Source: Paenibacillus taichungensis
GTDB taxonomy: Bacteria > Bacillota > Bacilli > Paenibacillales > Paenibacillaceae
DNA: 64,000 nucleotides
Reading direction: 5' to 3'
NCBI RefSeq assembly: GCF_013359905.1
Contig: NZ_JABMCC010000115.1
Coordinates: 682,001-746,000 of the forward strand
Part shown: positions 45,456-53,655 of the stretch, piece by piece
How positions within the stretch are numbered: the stretch's first letter is position 1
Layout: the number at the start of each line of letters is the position of its first letter
Made by a program: the position numbers and the translations under genes
Notes under the pieces: generated by a model
The model's input: only the letters and a program-made list of their open reading frames with translations
The model's database searches: none
What the model was told of the DNA's origin: nothing

Positions 45456-45955
45456 CTGAACCTTTGGGCGATTTCTGGACAGCCGTTGTGAATGGCGAGG
45501 AGAAACAATTGCAGATCACCCAGACAACCCGTCTTGTGGACGTACTGCGCTCGCATTTAAATCTAACCGGAACAAAAGTTTCTTGCGAAGTCGGCCGATG
45601 TGGCGCTTGTATGATACTGATGGATGGAGAGCCGGTCAATTCCTGTCTCGTTATGGCTTATCAATGTATTGGAAGCGAGATAACAACAATAGAAGGATTA
45701 CAGGGTGAAAAAGAAGGCGAGTTACATCCAATTCAACAGGCTTTTGTGGAGGAGGGCGGCTTCCAATGCGGATATTGTACTCCCGGAATGGTCATTTCCA
45801 CCAAGGCATTGCTGGATCGCAATCCGCAGCCTAGTCAGGAACAGATTGAAACGGGGTTATGCGGCAACTTGTGCCGCTGCACCGGATATGGAGGAATAAT
45901 ACGAGCGGTAAACAAGGTGATCGATGAGCACGATAGAAAGGGTTCTACCCAATGA
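45452..45955 (+). CDS. pucE: Xanthine dehydrogenase iron-sulfur subunit
   Basis: A 167-residue 2[2Fe-2S] subunit. The plant-type ferredoxin cluster ligands are in SCEVGRCGACMIL and a later NSCL; the second cluster is held by CGYCTPGMV and CGNLCRCTGYGG. The length and the two-domain order match the small subunit of xanthine dehydrogenases. Translation is coupled to pucD through an ATGA overlap. A terminator follows 60 bases later and closes the purine locus. Confidence 0.94.
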   Translation: MTEPLGDFWTAVVNGEEKQLQITQTTRLVDVLRSHLNLTGTKVSCEVGRCGACMILMDGEPVNSCLVMAYQCIGSEITTIEGLQGEKEGELHPIQQAFVEEGGFQCGYCTPGMVISTKALLDRNPQPSQEQIETGLCGNLCRCTGYGGIIRAVNKVIDEHDRKGSTQ

Positions 45956-46013
45956 TCATGGAAGTAGTGAGGTCAGAGCTTTCTCTGAATTTCAATATCA
46001 TAAGAGTTTTTAT

Positions 46014-46047
46014 AGACCAACCTATGTTCTGGGGGTTGGTCTTTGTT
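46014..46047 (+). terminator. Rho-independent terminator closing the purine locus
   Basis: AGACCAACC and GGTTGGTCT form a nine-base stem, followed by TTGTTGTTG. The T tract is interrupted, so it may be leaky. Confidence 0.7.
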
Positions 46048-46198
46048 GTTGTTTAATGAAACAACATACGAAAATGGTTCGATTCGGGCATTGCGAAAAC
46101 TAGTTCGTCTGTATACTTTTCATTTGTCCATATGTTACTTATAATAAATGTCCTATGAAGATGGTGTAATTGATATTACACACAAGGAGGGGTGATTC

Positions 46199-47146
46199 GT
46201 GAACAAATCGGATCGTATGCTGGCCATTGTACTTGAGCTGCAGCGGGGGAAGGTTCAACGTGCGGAAGATTTAGCTCTCTTGTTTGAAACAAGTGTTCGA
46301 ACCATATATAGAGACATTCAGGCGTTATGTGAGGCAGGAGTTCCTGTGGTAGGAGAACCCGGAGTAGGATATTCACTTATGGAAGGATACTTTTTGCCTC
46401 CGATCAGCTTCACAGCTGAAGAAGCGGTAACACTTCTCATCGGACTTGATTTTGTGGAACAGCGCTTCGATAACTACTACAAAAGTACATCCCTTACGTC
46501 CCGTTCCAAAATTGAAGCAATCCTGCCCGTGCCTCTTCGGGAAGAGGTGGGACAGATACAACAGGGTATCCGTTTACTTCGTTCACCGGACAGTGATGCA
46601 CGCGAGCGAGAGATCGAACATATGGGAATCATCCGAAAGGCAATGCAGCATAAGCTCAAAATCCGTTTTCATTATCATAAACCTGGAACTATTAATGAAA
46701 CCGTGCAAAAGACCATCCGTATGGCCTCCCCTTATGGGATGCTTTGGATGCAAGGCTCATGGATGCTGATTGCCCGATGTGATTTGCGACAGGAGATTCG
46801 TCATTTTCGTATATCCCGCATGAGCGACCTGGAGATTAGTACAGATCCATTCGATCTTCCTCCAGGTTTTAATATTCATAGTTACTCACCAGCTGACAAC
46901 CGTGATGTTCATGTCCGTGTATGGTTTCATGGTCGAATTGCAGATAGAGTGATTGAAGCGAATAATTACTATATGGAGAAAGCAGAACTGCAAACAGATG
47001 GATTATACGCAGATTTTCGTGTAAGGCATCCAGAAGATGTACTGCGTTGGATACTTGGCTGGGGAGCTTCGGCTCTGGTTTTGGAGCCTGAATCGTTGAG
47101 AATCCGTATTAGAGAAGAAGCAAGCAATCTCCTTAAACACTACTGA
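46199..47146 (+). CDS. YafY-type transcriptional regulator with HTH and WYL domains
   Basis: A 315-residue regulator. The N-terminal winged helix-turn-helix (HTH_11 type) is at about residues 1-60 (MLAIVLELQRGKVQRAEDLALLFETSVRTIYRDIQALCEAGVPV). A middle helical part follows, then a WYL domain at about 140-225 (KLKIRFHYH, PYGMLWMQGSWMLIARCDLRQEIRHFRISRM) and a WCX-type C-terminal region. WYL domains sense nucleic acid or small ligands in stress and defence regulators, and in sugar and cofactor genes. The start is GTG 46199, eight bases after AAGGAGG. It lies just upstream of a DinB/EVE gene pair. Confidence 0.9.
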   Translation: MNKSDRMLAIVLELQRGKVQRAEDLALLFETSVRTIYRDIQALCEAGVPVVGEPGVGYSLMEGYFLPPISFTAEEAVTLLIGLDFVEQRFDNYYKSTSLTSRSKIEAILPVPLREEVGQIQQGIRLLRSPDSDAREREIEHMGIIRKAMQHKLKIRFHYHKPGTINETVQKTIRMASPYGMLWMQGSWMLIARCDLRQEIRHFRISRMSDLEISTDPFDLPPGFNIHSYSPADNRDVHVRVWFHGRIADRVIEANNYYMEKAELQTDGLYADFRVRHPEDVLRWILGWGASALVLEPESLRIRIREEASNLLKHY

Positions 47147-47172
47147 CATAACGTTGTCAGTAGTGTTTGTGT
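47135..47172 (+). terminator. Terminator overlapping the WYL regulator stop codon
   Basis: AAACACTACTGAC (47135-47147) and GTCAGTAGTGTTT (47156-47168) form a perfect 13-base stem that contains the stop codon TGA. TGTG follows instead of a pure T tract, so termination may be partial and the DinB/EVE genes may be partly co-transcribed. Confidence 0.65.
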
Positions 47173-47212
47173 ATGATCGGTTTATAACCGATTGAAGGAG
47201 TTGTGTATTTGT

Positions 47213-47779
47213 ATGGAAACGACAATAACAAGGAACAACGAAGAGATTCGACGTGATTTTGAACTGACGTTGGAACGTTATTTGCAGGAACTGGAGCTGA
47301 TGAGCGATGCTCAGTTAAGCTACAAATCCAGTGAGACTGAGTGGTCGGTGGGCCAGATGTACCAGCATTTAATTCAGTCTGCAATGAAAATGCATTTAGC
47401 CAATGTTCAACTTTGTATAAGCGCAGAGGAGGACATGGATAAGAAGCAAAACCAGGGCAAAACAGAAACAGGTGAAGCTGTTTTTGCGCAAGCAAGTTTT
47501 CCTCCAATACGTATCCACGTTCCTGCTTCTCCTGAGTATACTCCACTACAACCGGATGGAAGAGAATCAATAATTCAAGGATTTAATGAGGTAAGGCATG
47601 AAATGCGGAGATTGGAAGTGCTGCTGGAAGAAACAACGCTGGAATCTACGTTGCCACATCCCAGGTTCGGTGGTTTAAATGCTGAGGAATGGTTTGCATT
47701 GGTGGAGATGCATTATCGTCATCATTTCTTGCAGCTTGAGCGTTTGAAAAAGGCATGGGAAGAACAGGTGCAGAGATGA
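47213..47779 (+). CDS. DinB-family protein
   Basis: A 188-residue four-helix-bundle protein of the DinB/YfiT superfamily. The metal His positions appear in WSVGQMYQHLIQS and EMHYRHHFLQLERL, the usual HxxxH-type triad of the family. Members include metal-dependent thiol S-transferases acting with bacillithiol and proteins induced by DNA damage; the real substrate here is unknown. AAGGAG stands 12 bases before ATG 47213, somewhat far but the best choice in frame. The stop overlaps the start of the EVE gene (ATGA), so the two form a translationally coupled pair. Confidence 0.85.
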   Translation: METTITRNNEEIRRDFELTLERYLQELELMSDAQLSYKSSETEWSVGQMYQHLIQSAMKMHLANVQLCISAEEDMDKKQNQGKTETGEAVFAQASFPPIRIHVPASPEYTPLQPDGRESIIQGFNEVRHEMRRLEVLLEETTLESTLPHPRFGGLNAEEWFALVEMHYRHHFLQLERLKKAWEEQVQR

Positions 47780-48375
47780 ATGAACAGGCAAAGCATGATT
47801 TGATGGCAAATAATATAACAATTCAGCAGACTCATACGAGAGAATTTCTGTCCCATCAGTTAGATATAGAAGCAGAATCTGATGAAGGAAACCGCTACTG
47901 GATCGGCGTTGTGTCTGCATCACATGTGGAAAAAGGGGTGGAGGGGGGCTTCGCCCAGCTCTGTCACGGCAAGGTAGCTTCACTGCGCAGAATGAATGCA
48001 GGAGACTGGCTGATCTATTATTCGCCGCGAACAAGCATGCAAGGAGGCAAGGTACTTCAAGCATTCACGGCCATAGGGCGTATAATAGACGATCAGGTGT
48101 ACACGCACCATGTGTCGGATTCCTTTGTACCGAATCGGAGGAATGTTCAGTATTATCCTTGTCAGCAGGTGAAGATCGCTGATTTACTGGATCAACTGAT
48201 TCTTACGCGGGGACAGGCACGGTGGGGATATCATTTTAGATATGGTCATTTGCAGATTCAAAGAGAGGATTTTCTGAAAATTGCAGTTGCCATGTTGGGG
48301 GCTGAGGTAGAAACCTGCTACCCTACAAAGTTTGATCAAAGAGCCAGATCATATTTATGTGGCACACGAAGCTAA
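47776..48375 (+). CDS. EVE-domain protein
   Basis: A 199-residue protein. Residues of about 40-185 match the EVE domain of the PUA-like superfamily: NRYWIGVVSASHVEKGVEGGF, then MNAGDWLIYYSPRTSM and KVLQAFTAIGRI, and a late ISALL-type helical end. EVE and YTH domains bind modified nucleotides in RNA or DNA, and EVE proteins are often coded with restriction or defence genes. No restriction gene lies nearby. The start overlaps the DinB stop, and the residues before about 40 are poorly conserved and may be a short linker. Confidence 0.88.
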   Translation: MNEQAKHDLMANNITIQQTHTREFLSHQLDIEAESDEGNRYWIGVVSASHVEKGVEGGFAQLCHGKVASLRRMNAGDWLIYYSPRTSMQGGKVLQAFTAIGRIIDDQVYTHHVSDSFVPNRRNVQYYPCQQVKIADLLDQLILTRGQARWGYHFRYGHLQIQREDFLKIAVAMLGAEVETCYPTKFDQRARSYLCGTRS

Positions 48376-48988
48376 AGCAAAATAGACCTTTTGAAGAGAA
48401 ATAAAAAGAATTGAGTTTTTAACTACGTAATAAATATTATGTAAACTTATTATTTTCGATGACATCCATAAACTGTATCTATATTGCTAGGGACGGATAG
48501 AGCTGGATTTAGGTGAATTTTCAGTTCGAATCTTTGAATGAAAAACTTCTGTTATAAGGTCTTCAATATTGTTTCTTTGAAAGTGCAGGATAGCTGTATC
48601 GGGTCTGATATAAACCGTTTTCGACGAACGTGAGAGTGCAGGATAGTTCTCCTTGTGAATGTAAGTTTAATTACATAAATAACGTTGTTATACGAATTAT
48701 TTTTGCACTCATCTGTTTCTGGGACAATCTCAACGTGATAAATATGGAGTTTCGAAAAAAAAGATAAATTATACTGCTTCCACTTGAAATAATTCAGTGT
48801 GGTAAGACTCGTAAAAAGGCATATTCAAACGTGTGTAAATGTGTTCATTTATCGATGAGGGACAGTATGGAGTAATTTCTCAAAATCGGGCTATTGCTCC
48901 CTTTTAAGATCAATTTCATATGGATTTGCGATGGATTTAGTACCGCTTTCAATGTATGCTTTTGGAAACTGGAAAGGAAGTGGGAAAA
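48376..48988 (+). other. AT-rich 613-base gene-free region with a short direct repeat
   Basis: No plausible gene was found on either strand. AGTGCAGGATAG occurs twice (48582-48593 and 48635-48646), 53 bases apart. The reverse strand shows a broken reading stretch (ending near 48570) that resembles decayed repeat sequence. Several A/T runs and a GATAAATTATA stretch could hold promoters for glpX. From memory, sequences of this type recur in Paenibacillus genomes, but I cannot test that here. Confidence 0.4.
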
Positions 48989-50065
48989 ATGGAACGCGAA
49001 CTGGCGTTGGAAATTGTCCGAGTAACAGAATTGGCTGCGTTAGCTTCAGCACCCTGGATGGGGCGGGGCGACAAGAATAGTGCAGATGAGGCGGCTACTT
49101 TGGCTATGCGCGCCATGTTCGATTCCGTGTCTATTCGCGGCACGGTGGTAATCGGTGAAGGAGAAATGGATGAAGCACCTATGTTGTATATCGGGGAAGA
49201 AGTCGGCAACGCTGAGGGCCCCGAGGTTGATGTGGCTGTGGATCCTTTGGAAGGAACAGAGATCGTAGCCAAGGGCCTGAACAACGCTTTATCGGTTATT
49301 GCAGTCGCGGGAAAAGGCAACCTGCTCCACGCACCGGATATGTACATGGAAAAGCTGGCTGTAGGTCCGGCTCTGGTGGGCAAGGTCAGTATCGAAGACC
49401 CGGTTGAGGTGACATTGGAGAAAGCAGCTGAAGCATTGAACAAAAACATCTCAGATCTAACTGTCATGATTCTGGATCGTGTTCGGCATGAGAGCATAAT
49501 CAAAACATTGCGCAAGGTTGGTGTTCGAATCAAGTTCCTCAGTGATGGTGACGTTGCTGGCGCAATGGCACCTGCGTTCCCAGAGGCAGGTATTGATCTG
49601 TATGTCGGATCAGGAGGAGCACCGGAAGGAGTGCTTGCTGCAGCCGCCTTGTCCTGCCTTGGAGGCGAGATTCAAGGTCGCCTAATGCCTGCGAACGCAG
49701 ACGAATTCCAGCGCTGCTTGCAAATGGGAATCGATAATCCCTACAAAGTATTAACGATGCAGGATATGATCGGCACGGAAGATGTTATTTTTGCCGCAAC
49801 AGGTGTTACTCCGGGTGAAATTCTTGGTGGTGTGCGTTACCTCGCAGATGACCGGGCAGAGACCGATTCCATTGTCATGCGTGCCAAAACCAAAACCATT
49901 CGTTTCATTCGTTCTCAGCATTTCCTTCCGAATAAGGAAGTGCTACACAAAGTACGGCAGCTTCAGTCGACACCTGAGCCTTCGGATCGCATTCCAGCTA
50001 ATATCACCATTTTAGAACAGGCTGAGTTCAGTCAATCATCCGTTGGTAACGGTGTGACGACCTGA
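48989..50065 (+). CDS. glpX: Class II fructose-1,6-bisphosphatase
   Basis: A 358-residue GlpX-type phosphatase. The chain opens with MERELALEIVRVTE, standard for GlpX, and shows the metal/phosphate motifs GDKNSADEAA, VVIGEGEMDEAPML and VDPLEGT, and the later SGGAPEGVLAAAAL. It removes the 1-phosphate of fructose 1,6-bisphosphate in gluconeogenesis. The start ATG 48989 follows AAAGGAAG; eleven codons upstream are in frame but not conserved. It stands alone: a gene-free stretch is before it and a terminator after it. Confidence 0.94.
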   Translation: MERELALEIVRVTELAALASAPWMGRGDKNSADEAATLAMRAMFDSVSIRGTVVIGEGEMDEAPMLYIGEEVGNAEGPEVDVAVDPLEGTEIVAKGLNNALSVIAVAGKGNLLHAPDMYMEKLAVGPALVGKVSIEDPVEVTLEKAAEALNKNISDLTVMILDRVRHESIIKTLRKVGVRIKFLSDGDVAGAMAPAFPEAGIDLYVGSGGAPEGVLAAAALSCLGGEIQGRLMPANADEFQRCLQMGIDNPYKVLTMQDMIGTEDVIFAATGVTPGEILGGVRYLADDRAETDSIVMRAKTKTIRFIRSQHFLPNKEVLHKVRQLQSTPEPSDRIPANITILEQAEFSQSSVGNGVTT

Positions 50066-50163
50066 TGTAGGTCTGTACTATAGTTAGCTGGGCCAATAAA
50101 GAACTATTTGTAGTCATGTGAATCATAAGGGAACATGGGACAAGTTACAAGAAAATATAGTAA

Positions 50164-50211
50164 GCAAGAGGTGGGGAATTTGTTTACACAAATCCTCATC
50201 TTTTTTTGTGT
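50164..50211 (+). terminator. Rho-independent terminator after glpX
   Basis: AATTTG pairs with CAAAT around a TTTACA loop, extended by G-rich and CCTC arms (with wobbles), followed by seven T. Confidence 0.7.
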
Positions 50212-50220
50212 TAAAAGCAT

Positions 50221-50234
50221 TGACAACGTTTACA
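50221..50234. promoter_or_regulatory. Catabolite responsive element (cre) upstream of a LacI-family gene
   Basis: TGACAACGTTTACA fits the CcpA cre consensus TGWNANCGNTNWCA at every fixed position. It overlaps a TTGACA -35-like hexamer at 50220-50225, so CcpA or the LacI regulator itself would block transcription. Confidence 0.65.
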
Positions 50235-50246
50235 ACACATGAGAAG

Positions 50247-50262
50247 ATGTACGCGCGTACAT
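50247..50262. promoter_or_regulatory. Perfect 16-base palindrome, possible LacI-family operator
   Basis: ATGTACGCGCGTACAT is its own reverse complement and has the central CG of LacI-family operators. It lies 63 bases upstream of the regulator start and 13 bases downstream of the cre. Confidence 0.55.
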
Positions 50263-50324
50263 AATTATTTGATACATGGCATCGGTTTTGCATGTGTTCA
50301 GGAAGCATGAAGGAGGTGAGATCC

Positions 50325-51371
50325 ATGGCATCCCGTAAAGAAGTGGCTGATCTTGCCGGTGTTTCAGAAGCTACAGTATCCCGAGTTCTTAATGGCGTTG
50401 GTCCTATTAAAGAGGAAACCCGCCGTAAGGTTATTGAAGCTTCTGAGCAGTTGGGTTATGTGCCCAGCGCACTGGCCCGCAGCTTTGCGAGAAGTAAGAG
50501 TGGTAACCTTGGCGTGGTGTTGCCCTACGTTCCGAAGGCGCACTTGTTCTCGGCATATTTCTTCTCGGAAATGCTGAGTGGCATTGGGAGCAAAGCCAGG
50601 GACAACGGCATGGACCTGCTGGTCATGTTCAGGACACCGGGTGAAGTGATGAATTATACGGATCTGTTCCGCCGTCAGAAAGTGGATGCTTGCATCATTC
50701 TCGGCGCGCGGGATGATTATGGAGAACTGGAAGCCTTGCAACAGCTTCAGCAGGAGGGACATCCATTTTGCATCATGAATCAGCACTTTGATAGTGAATC
50801 ATTCATGGAAGTGGATGCTGATCATGTGGAGGGCAGCAGGCAGGCAATCCGTCACCTTACCGATCAGGGCTACCGGAATATCGCCTTTCTCAATGGTCCG
50901 GATAGTTACTCCAACAGTCAGGAGCGGCTTCAGGGCGTTCAAATCGGACTGAATGAAGCCGGAATGCAGGTGGATTCCAGTCTATTGTTGGAGGGAAATT
51001 ACAGCAGACGAAGCGGTGTGGAGGCAGCTGCCACCATTGCAGCTCAGCTTGACGAGATTGACGCTGTATTTGCTGCGAACGACCGGATGGCAATCGGTGT
51101 TATGCATGGTTTGCGTGAGCGTGGGATCAAGGTTCAGGATTTCCCCGCGTTTGTGGGTTACGATGACTCCGACGCGGCCGAGATGGCAGTTCCACCGCTG
51201 AGCAGCGTCAGGGTTCCTTTTTATGAAATGGGAGAACTGGCTGCATCCAAGCTTATTCATAGATCATTGGGAGTAACAGCTTCATCGGTGAATACCGATT
51301 TCCCCTCAGAAACTGCAAGGCAGTTGTTGCCTACAGAGCTGATTATCCGTGCCTCTTCAATTCGTAATTAA
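50325..51371 (+). CDS. LacI-family transcriptional regulator
   Basis: A 348-residue regulator. The N-terminal helix-turn-helix and hinge are clear (RKEVADLAGVSEATVSRVLNG, then LGYVPSALARSFARSKS). A periplasmic-binding-protein-like effector domain follows (about residues 65-340: LGVVLPYV, QAIRHLTDQGYRNIAFLNG, DAVFAANDRMAIGVM). The start ATG 50325 is seven bases from AAGGAGGTGA. It opens a group with two Gfo/Idh/MocA oxidoreductases and a ThuA-like gene, so the ligand is probably a sugar or sugar derivative taken up or oxidised by those enzymes. A cre and a 16-base palindrome precede it, consistent with autoregulation. Confidence 0.92.
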   Translation: MASRKEVADLAGVSEATVSRVLNGVGPIKEETRRKVIEASEQLGYVPSALARSFARSKSGNLGVVLPYVPKAHLFSAYFFSEMLSGIGSKARDNGMDLLVMFRTPGEVMNYTDLFRRQKVDACIILGARDDYGELEALQQLQQEGHPFCIMNQHFDSESFMEVDADHVEGSRQAIRHLTDQGYRNIAFLNGPDSYSNSQERLQGVQIGLNEAGMQVDSSLLLEGNYSRRSGVEAAATIAAQLDEIDAVFAANDRMAIGVMHGLRERGIKVQDFPAFVGYDDSDAAEMAVPPLSSVRVPFYEMGELAASKLIHRSLGVTASSVNTDFPSETARQLLPTELIIRASSIRN

Positions 51372-51480
51372 TACATGGCTATGATAACAGCGATCGAAAG
51401 GATGTTCTGTCATCGGAGTGGCAAGTGTAAATATTCTTTAGTTCAACCTGTATAGCTATATCCCAAAGGAGGAAATGACC

Positions 51481-52653
51481 ATGTCAAATCGTCTTCGTGT
51501 CGGAATGGTTGGATACAAATTTATGGGAAAAGCCCATAGCAATGCTTATCGCAGTCTGCCGATGTTTTTCCCGTCTGCCCCACTGCAGCCGGAGATGTCT
51601 GTAATCTGCGGACGGAACGAACAGGGAGTTCAGGAGGCTGCCAGTCAGTTCGGCTGGTCTGAAAGTATAACGGACTGGCGCGAGCTGGTGCGGCGTGATG
51701 ACATCGATCTGATCGATATTAACGCTCCAAGTGATGCCCATAAGGAAATCGCACTGGAAGCCGCTCGTCAAGGTAAACATCTGTTCTGTGAAAAACCGCT
51801 GGCTTTGTCGTTAGCTGATTCGCGTGAAATGCTCCAGGCTGCTGAAGAAGCAGGGGTTGCACACATGGTCGGATTCAACTACCGTTTCTCTCCAGCAGTG
51901 CAGCTGGCTAAAGAGTTGGTGCAAAGCGGACGCCTAGGCAAAATCTATCATTTCCGAGCATTTTTCCTTCAGGATTGGATCATGGACCCTTCGTTCCCTT
52001 TGGTATGGCGTCTGCAAAAAGAAGTGGCCGGTTCCGGCTCACATGGCGATCTTGGCGCACACCTAATTGATCTGGCACGTTTCCTGGTGGGTGAATTCAA
52101 GGAAGTAATTGGGATGAGCGAAACCTTCATCAAAGAGCGGCCGCTGGCTTCGGAAATGACCGGACTTAGCGCCAAAGGCAGTTCGAACGCAGATGCTCCG
52201 AAGGGTGAAGTGACGGTAGATGATGCAACGTTGTTCCTCGCACGGTTTGCAGATGGTGCGTTGGGGAGCTTCGAGGCTACACGCTTTGCAGCAGGTCATC
52301 GCAGTACCAACTCGTTTGAAATCAACGGTAGTCTGGGCAGCGTCCGGTTTGATTTTGAACGGATGAATGAACTGGAAGTGTATTTTACGAAGGACGATGA
52401 AGATGTGCAGGGCTTCCGCCGTGTTCTGGCGACTGATCCGGCACACAAATATGCTGAGGCGTGGTGGCCTGCGGGACATACGATTGGATTCGAGCATACG
52501 TTCACACATGAAATGCTGGAGCTGGTGACTGCGATTTCCGAAGGACGGCAGCCTGAGCCAAGTTTCCATGATGGGGTTGCCTGTCAAGCGGTATTGGAAG
52601 CCGTTGAACGTTCCGTTACAGAGCGCCGCTGGGTGTCGATAGAAGAAATGTAA
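51481..52653 (+). CDS. Gfo/Idh/MocA-family oxidoreductase
   Basis: A 390-residue NAD(P)-dependent oxidoreductase. Its Rossmann fold starts GMVGYKFMGKAHSNAYR, with IDLIDINAPSDAHKEIALEAARQGKHLFCEKPLALS carrying the catalytic-type Lys of the CEKP motif. The C-terminal half is the family's alpha/beta domain (ADGALGSFEATRFAAGHR). Substrates in the family are inositols, sugars and sugar-like polyols; the exact one is unknown. Of the two ATG codons, 51475 lies two bases from the AAAGGAGG site and 51481 eight, so 51481 is chosen. It is followed by a ThuA-like gene and a second member of the same family. Confidence 0.92.
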   Translation: MSNRLRVGMVGYKFMGKAHSNAYRSLPMFFPSAPLQPEMSVICGRNEQGVQEAASQFGWSESITDWRELVRRDDIDLIDINAPSDAHKEIALEAARQGKHLFCEKPLALSLADSREMLQAAEEAGVAHMVGFNYRFSPAVQLAKELVQSGRLGKIYHFRAFFLQDWIMDPSFPLVWRLQKEVAGSGSHGDLGAHLIDLARFLVGEFKEVIGMSETFIKERPLASEMTGLSAKGSSNADAPKGEVTVDDATLFLARFADGALGSFEATRFAAGHRSTNSFEINGSLGSVRFDFERMNELEVYFTKDDEDVQGFRRVLATDPAHKYAEAWWPAGHTIGFEHTFTHEMLELVTAISEGRQPEPSFHDGVACQAVLEAVERSVTERRWVSIEEM

Positions 52654-52813
52654 TCATTAAACCACTGAATTGTGAACTGGACATCATGGTGGCACTCATT
52701 TGAAATAAATAAGCTGCATTTAAGCTAGGATGTTGACCTCGGAGAGGTCTTGAGTTTGAGCAAGGTTCGATAGTATGACAATAACTTAACTTCCGGAAAG
52801 CGAGTGATGGGTG

Positions 52814-53542
52814 ATGAGCAAAGCACTAATCGTATGGGGCGGCTGGGATGGACATGAACCAGAGCAGGTAGCAGCGATTTTTGAACGCATTTTGAAGGAA
52901 GAACAATTCGAGGTTGAAGTCTCAGATACATTGGAAGCTTATGCCGATGCAGAGAAACTGCTGGGTCTGGACCTAATCGTTCCGCTGTGGACAATGGGAC
53001 AGATTGAACAGGAACTGGTCAATAACGTATCTGCGGCTGTTCAGAGCGGCGTAGGTCTCGCGGGCCTTCATGGCGGGATGTGTGACGCGTTCCGCAACAA
53101 CGTCGACTGGCAGTTCATGACGGGTGGACAGTGGGTTGCGCATCCAGGGAACGACGGCGTGGAGTACACGGTAAACATGAAGCGTGGTTCCAGTCCTTTG
53201 CTGGATCATATTGAAGATTTCCAGGTGAAAAGCGAACAGTACTACCTGCACGTGGACCCTGCAGTAGAAGTGCTGGCAACAACACGTTTCCCAATTGTTA
53301 ACGGTCCTCACGCAGCGAATGGCCCAGTAGATATGCCAGTCGTTTGGACCAAACGCTGGGGTGCAGGGCGTGTGTTCTACAACTCGCTCGGACACCATGC
53401 AGATATTGTGGAGATGAAACAGGTTACTGAAATGATGCGTAGTGGTTTCAAATGGACTGCAGCAGGCAAAGCTCTTGCGCAAAGCCGCAAGGACGCAGTG
53501 ACTGAAGTTTACACAGGAATGGCTGATAACCAAAGTCACTAA
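52814..53542 (+). CDS. ThuA-like (trehalose utilisation) domain protein
   Basis: A 242-residue class I glutamine amidotransferase-like fold of the ThuA family: VWGGWDGHEPEQVAAIFERIL at the N-terminus, LIVPLWTMG, AGLHGGMCDAFRNNVDWQFMTGGQW with the GLHGG turn, and a late GRVFYNSLGHHADI with two His. In other bacteria ThuA proteins help oxidise trehalose or related disaccharides to 3-keto forms, together with Gfo/Idh/MocA enzymes. That is the setting here: an oxidoreductase of that family lies on each side. ATG 52814 has only a weak ribosome site; a GTG three bases upstream is the alternative. Confidence 0.85.
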   Translation: MSKALIVWGGWDGHEPEQVAAIFERILKEEQFEVEVSDTLEAYADAEKLLGLDLIVPLWTMGQIEQELVNNVSAAVQSGVGLAGLHGGMCDAFRNNVDWQFMTGGQWVAHPGNDGVEYTVNMKRGSSPLLDHIEDFQVKSEQYYLHVDPAVEVLATTRFPIVNGPHAANGPVDMPVVWTKRWGAGRVFYNSLGHHADIVEMKQVTEMMRSGFKWTAAGKALAQSRKDAVTEVYTGMADNQSH

Positions 53543-53655
53543 TTAAATTTAAATCTAATTCATATCCGTTGAGATAAATATATTGACCCACATAAAGCGG
53601 TCTTGAGTTGTTTTGGAAGCGCTATATCAATTGGAAACACGAAGGGAGTCCACGC

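Noticed and set aside
53611..53630. Cre-like or LacI-like site before the second oxidoreductase gene
   Set aside because: Only the AAGCGCT core fits; too many mismatches to the consensus.
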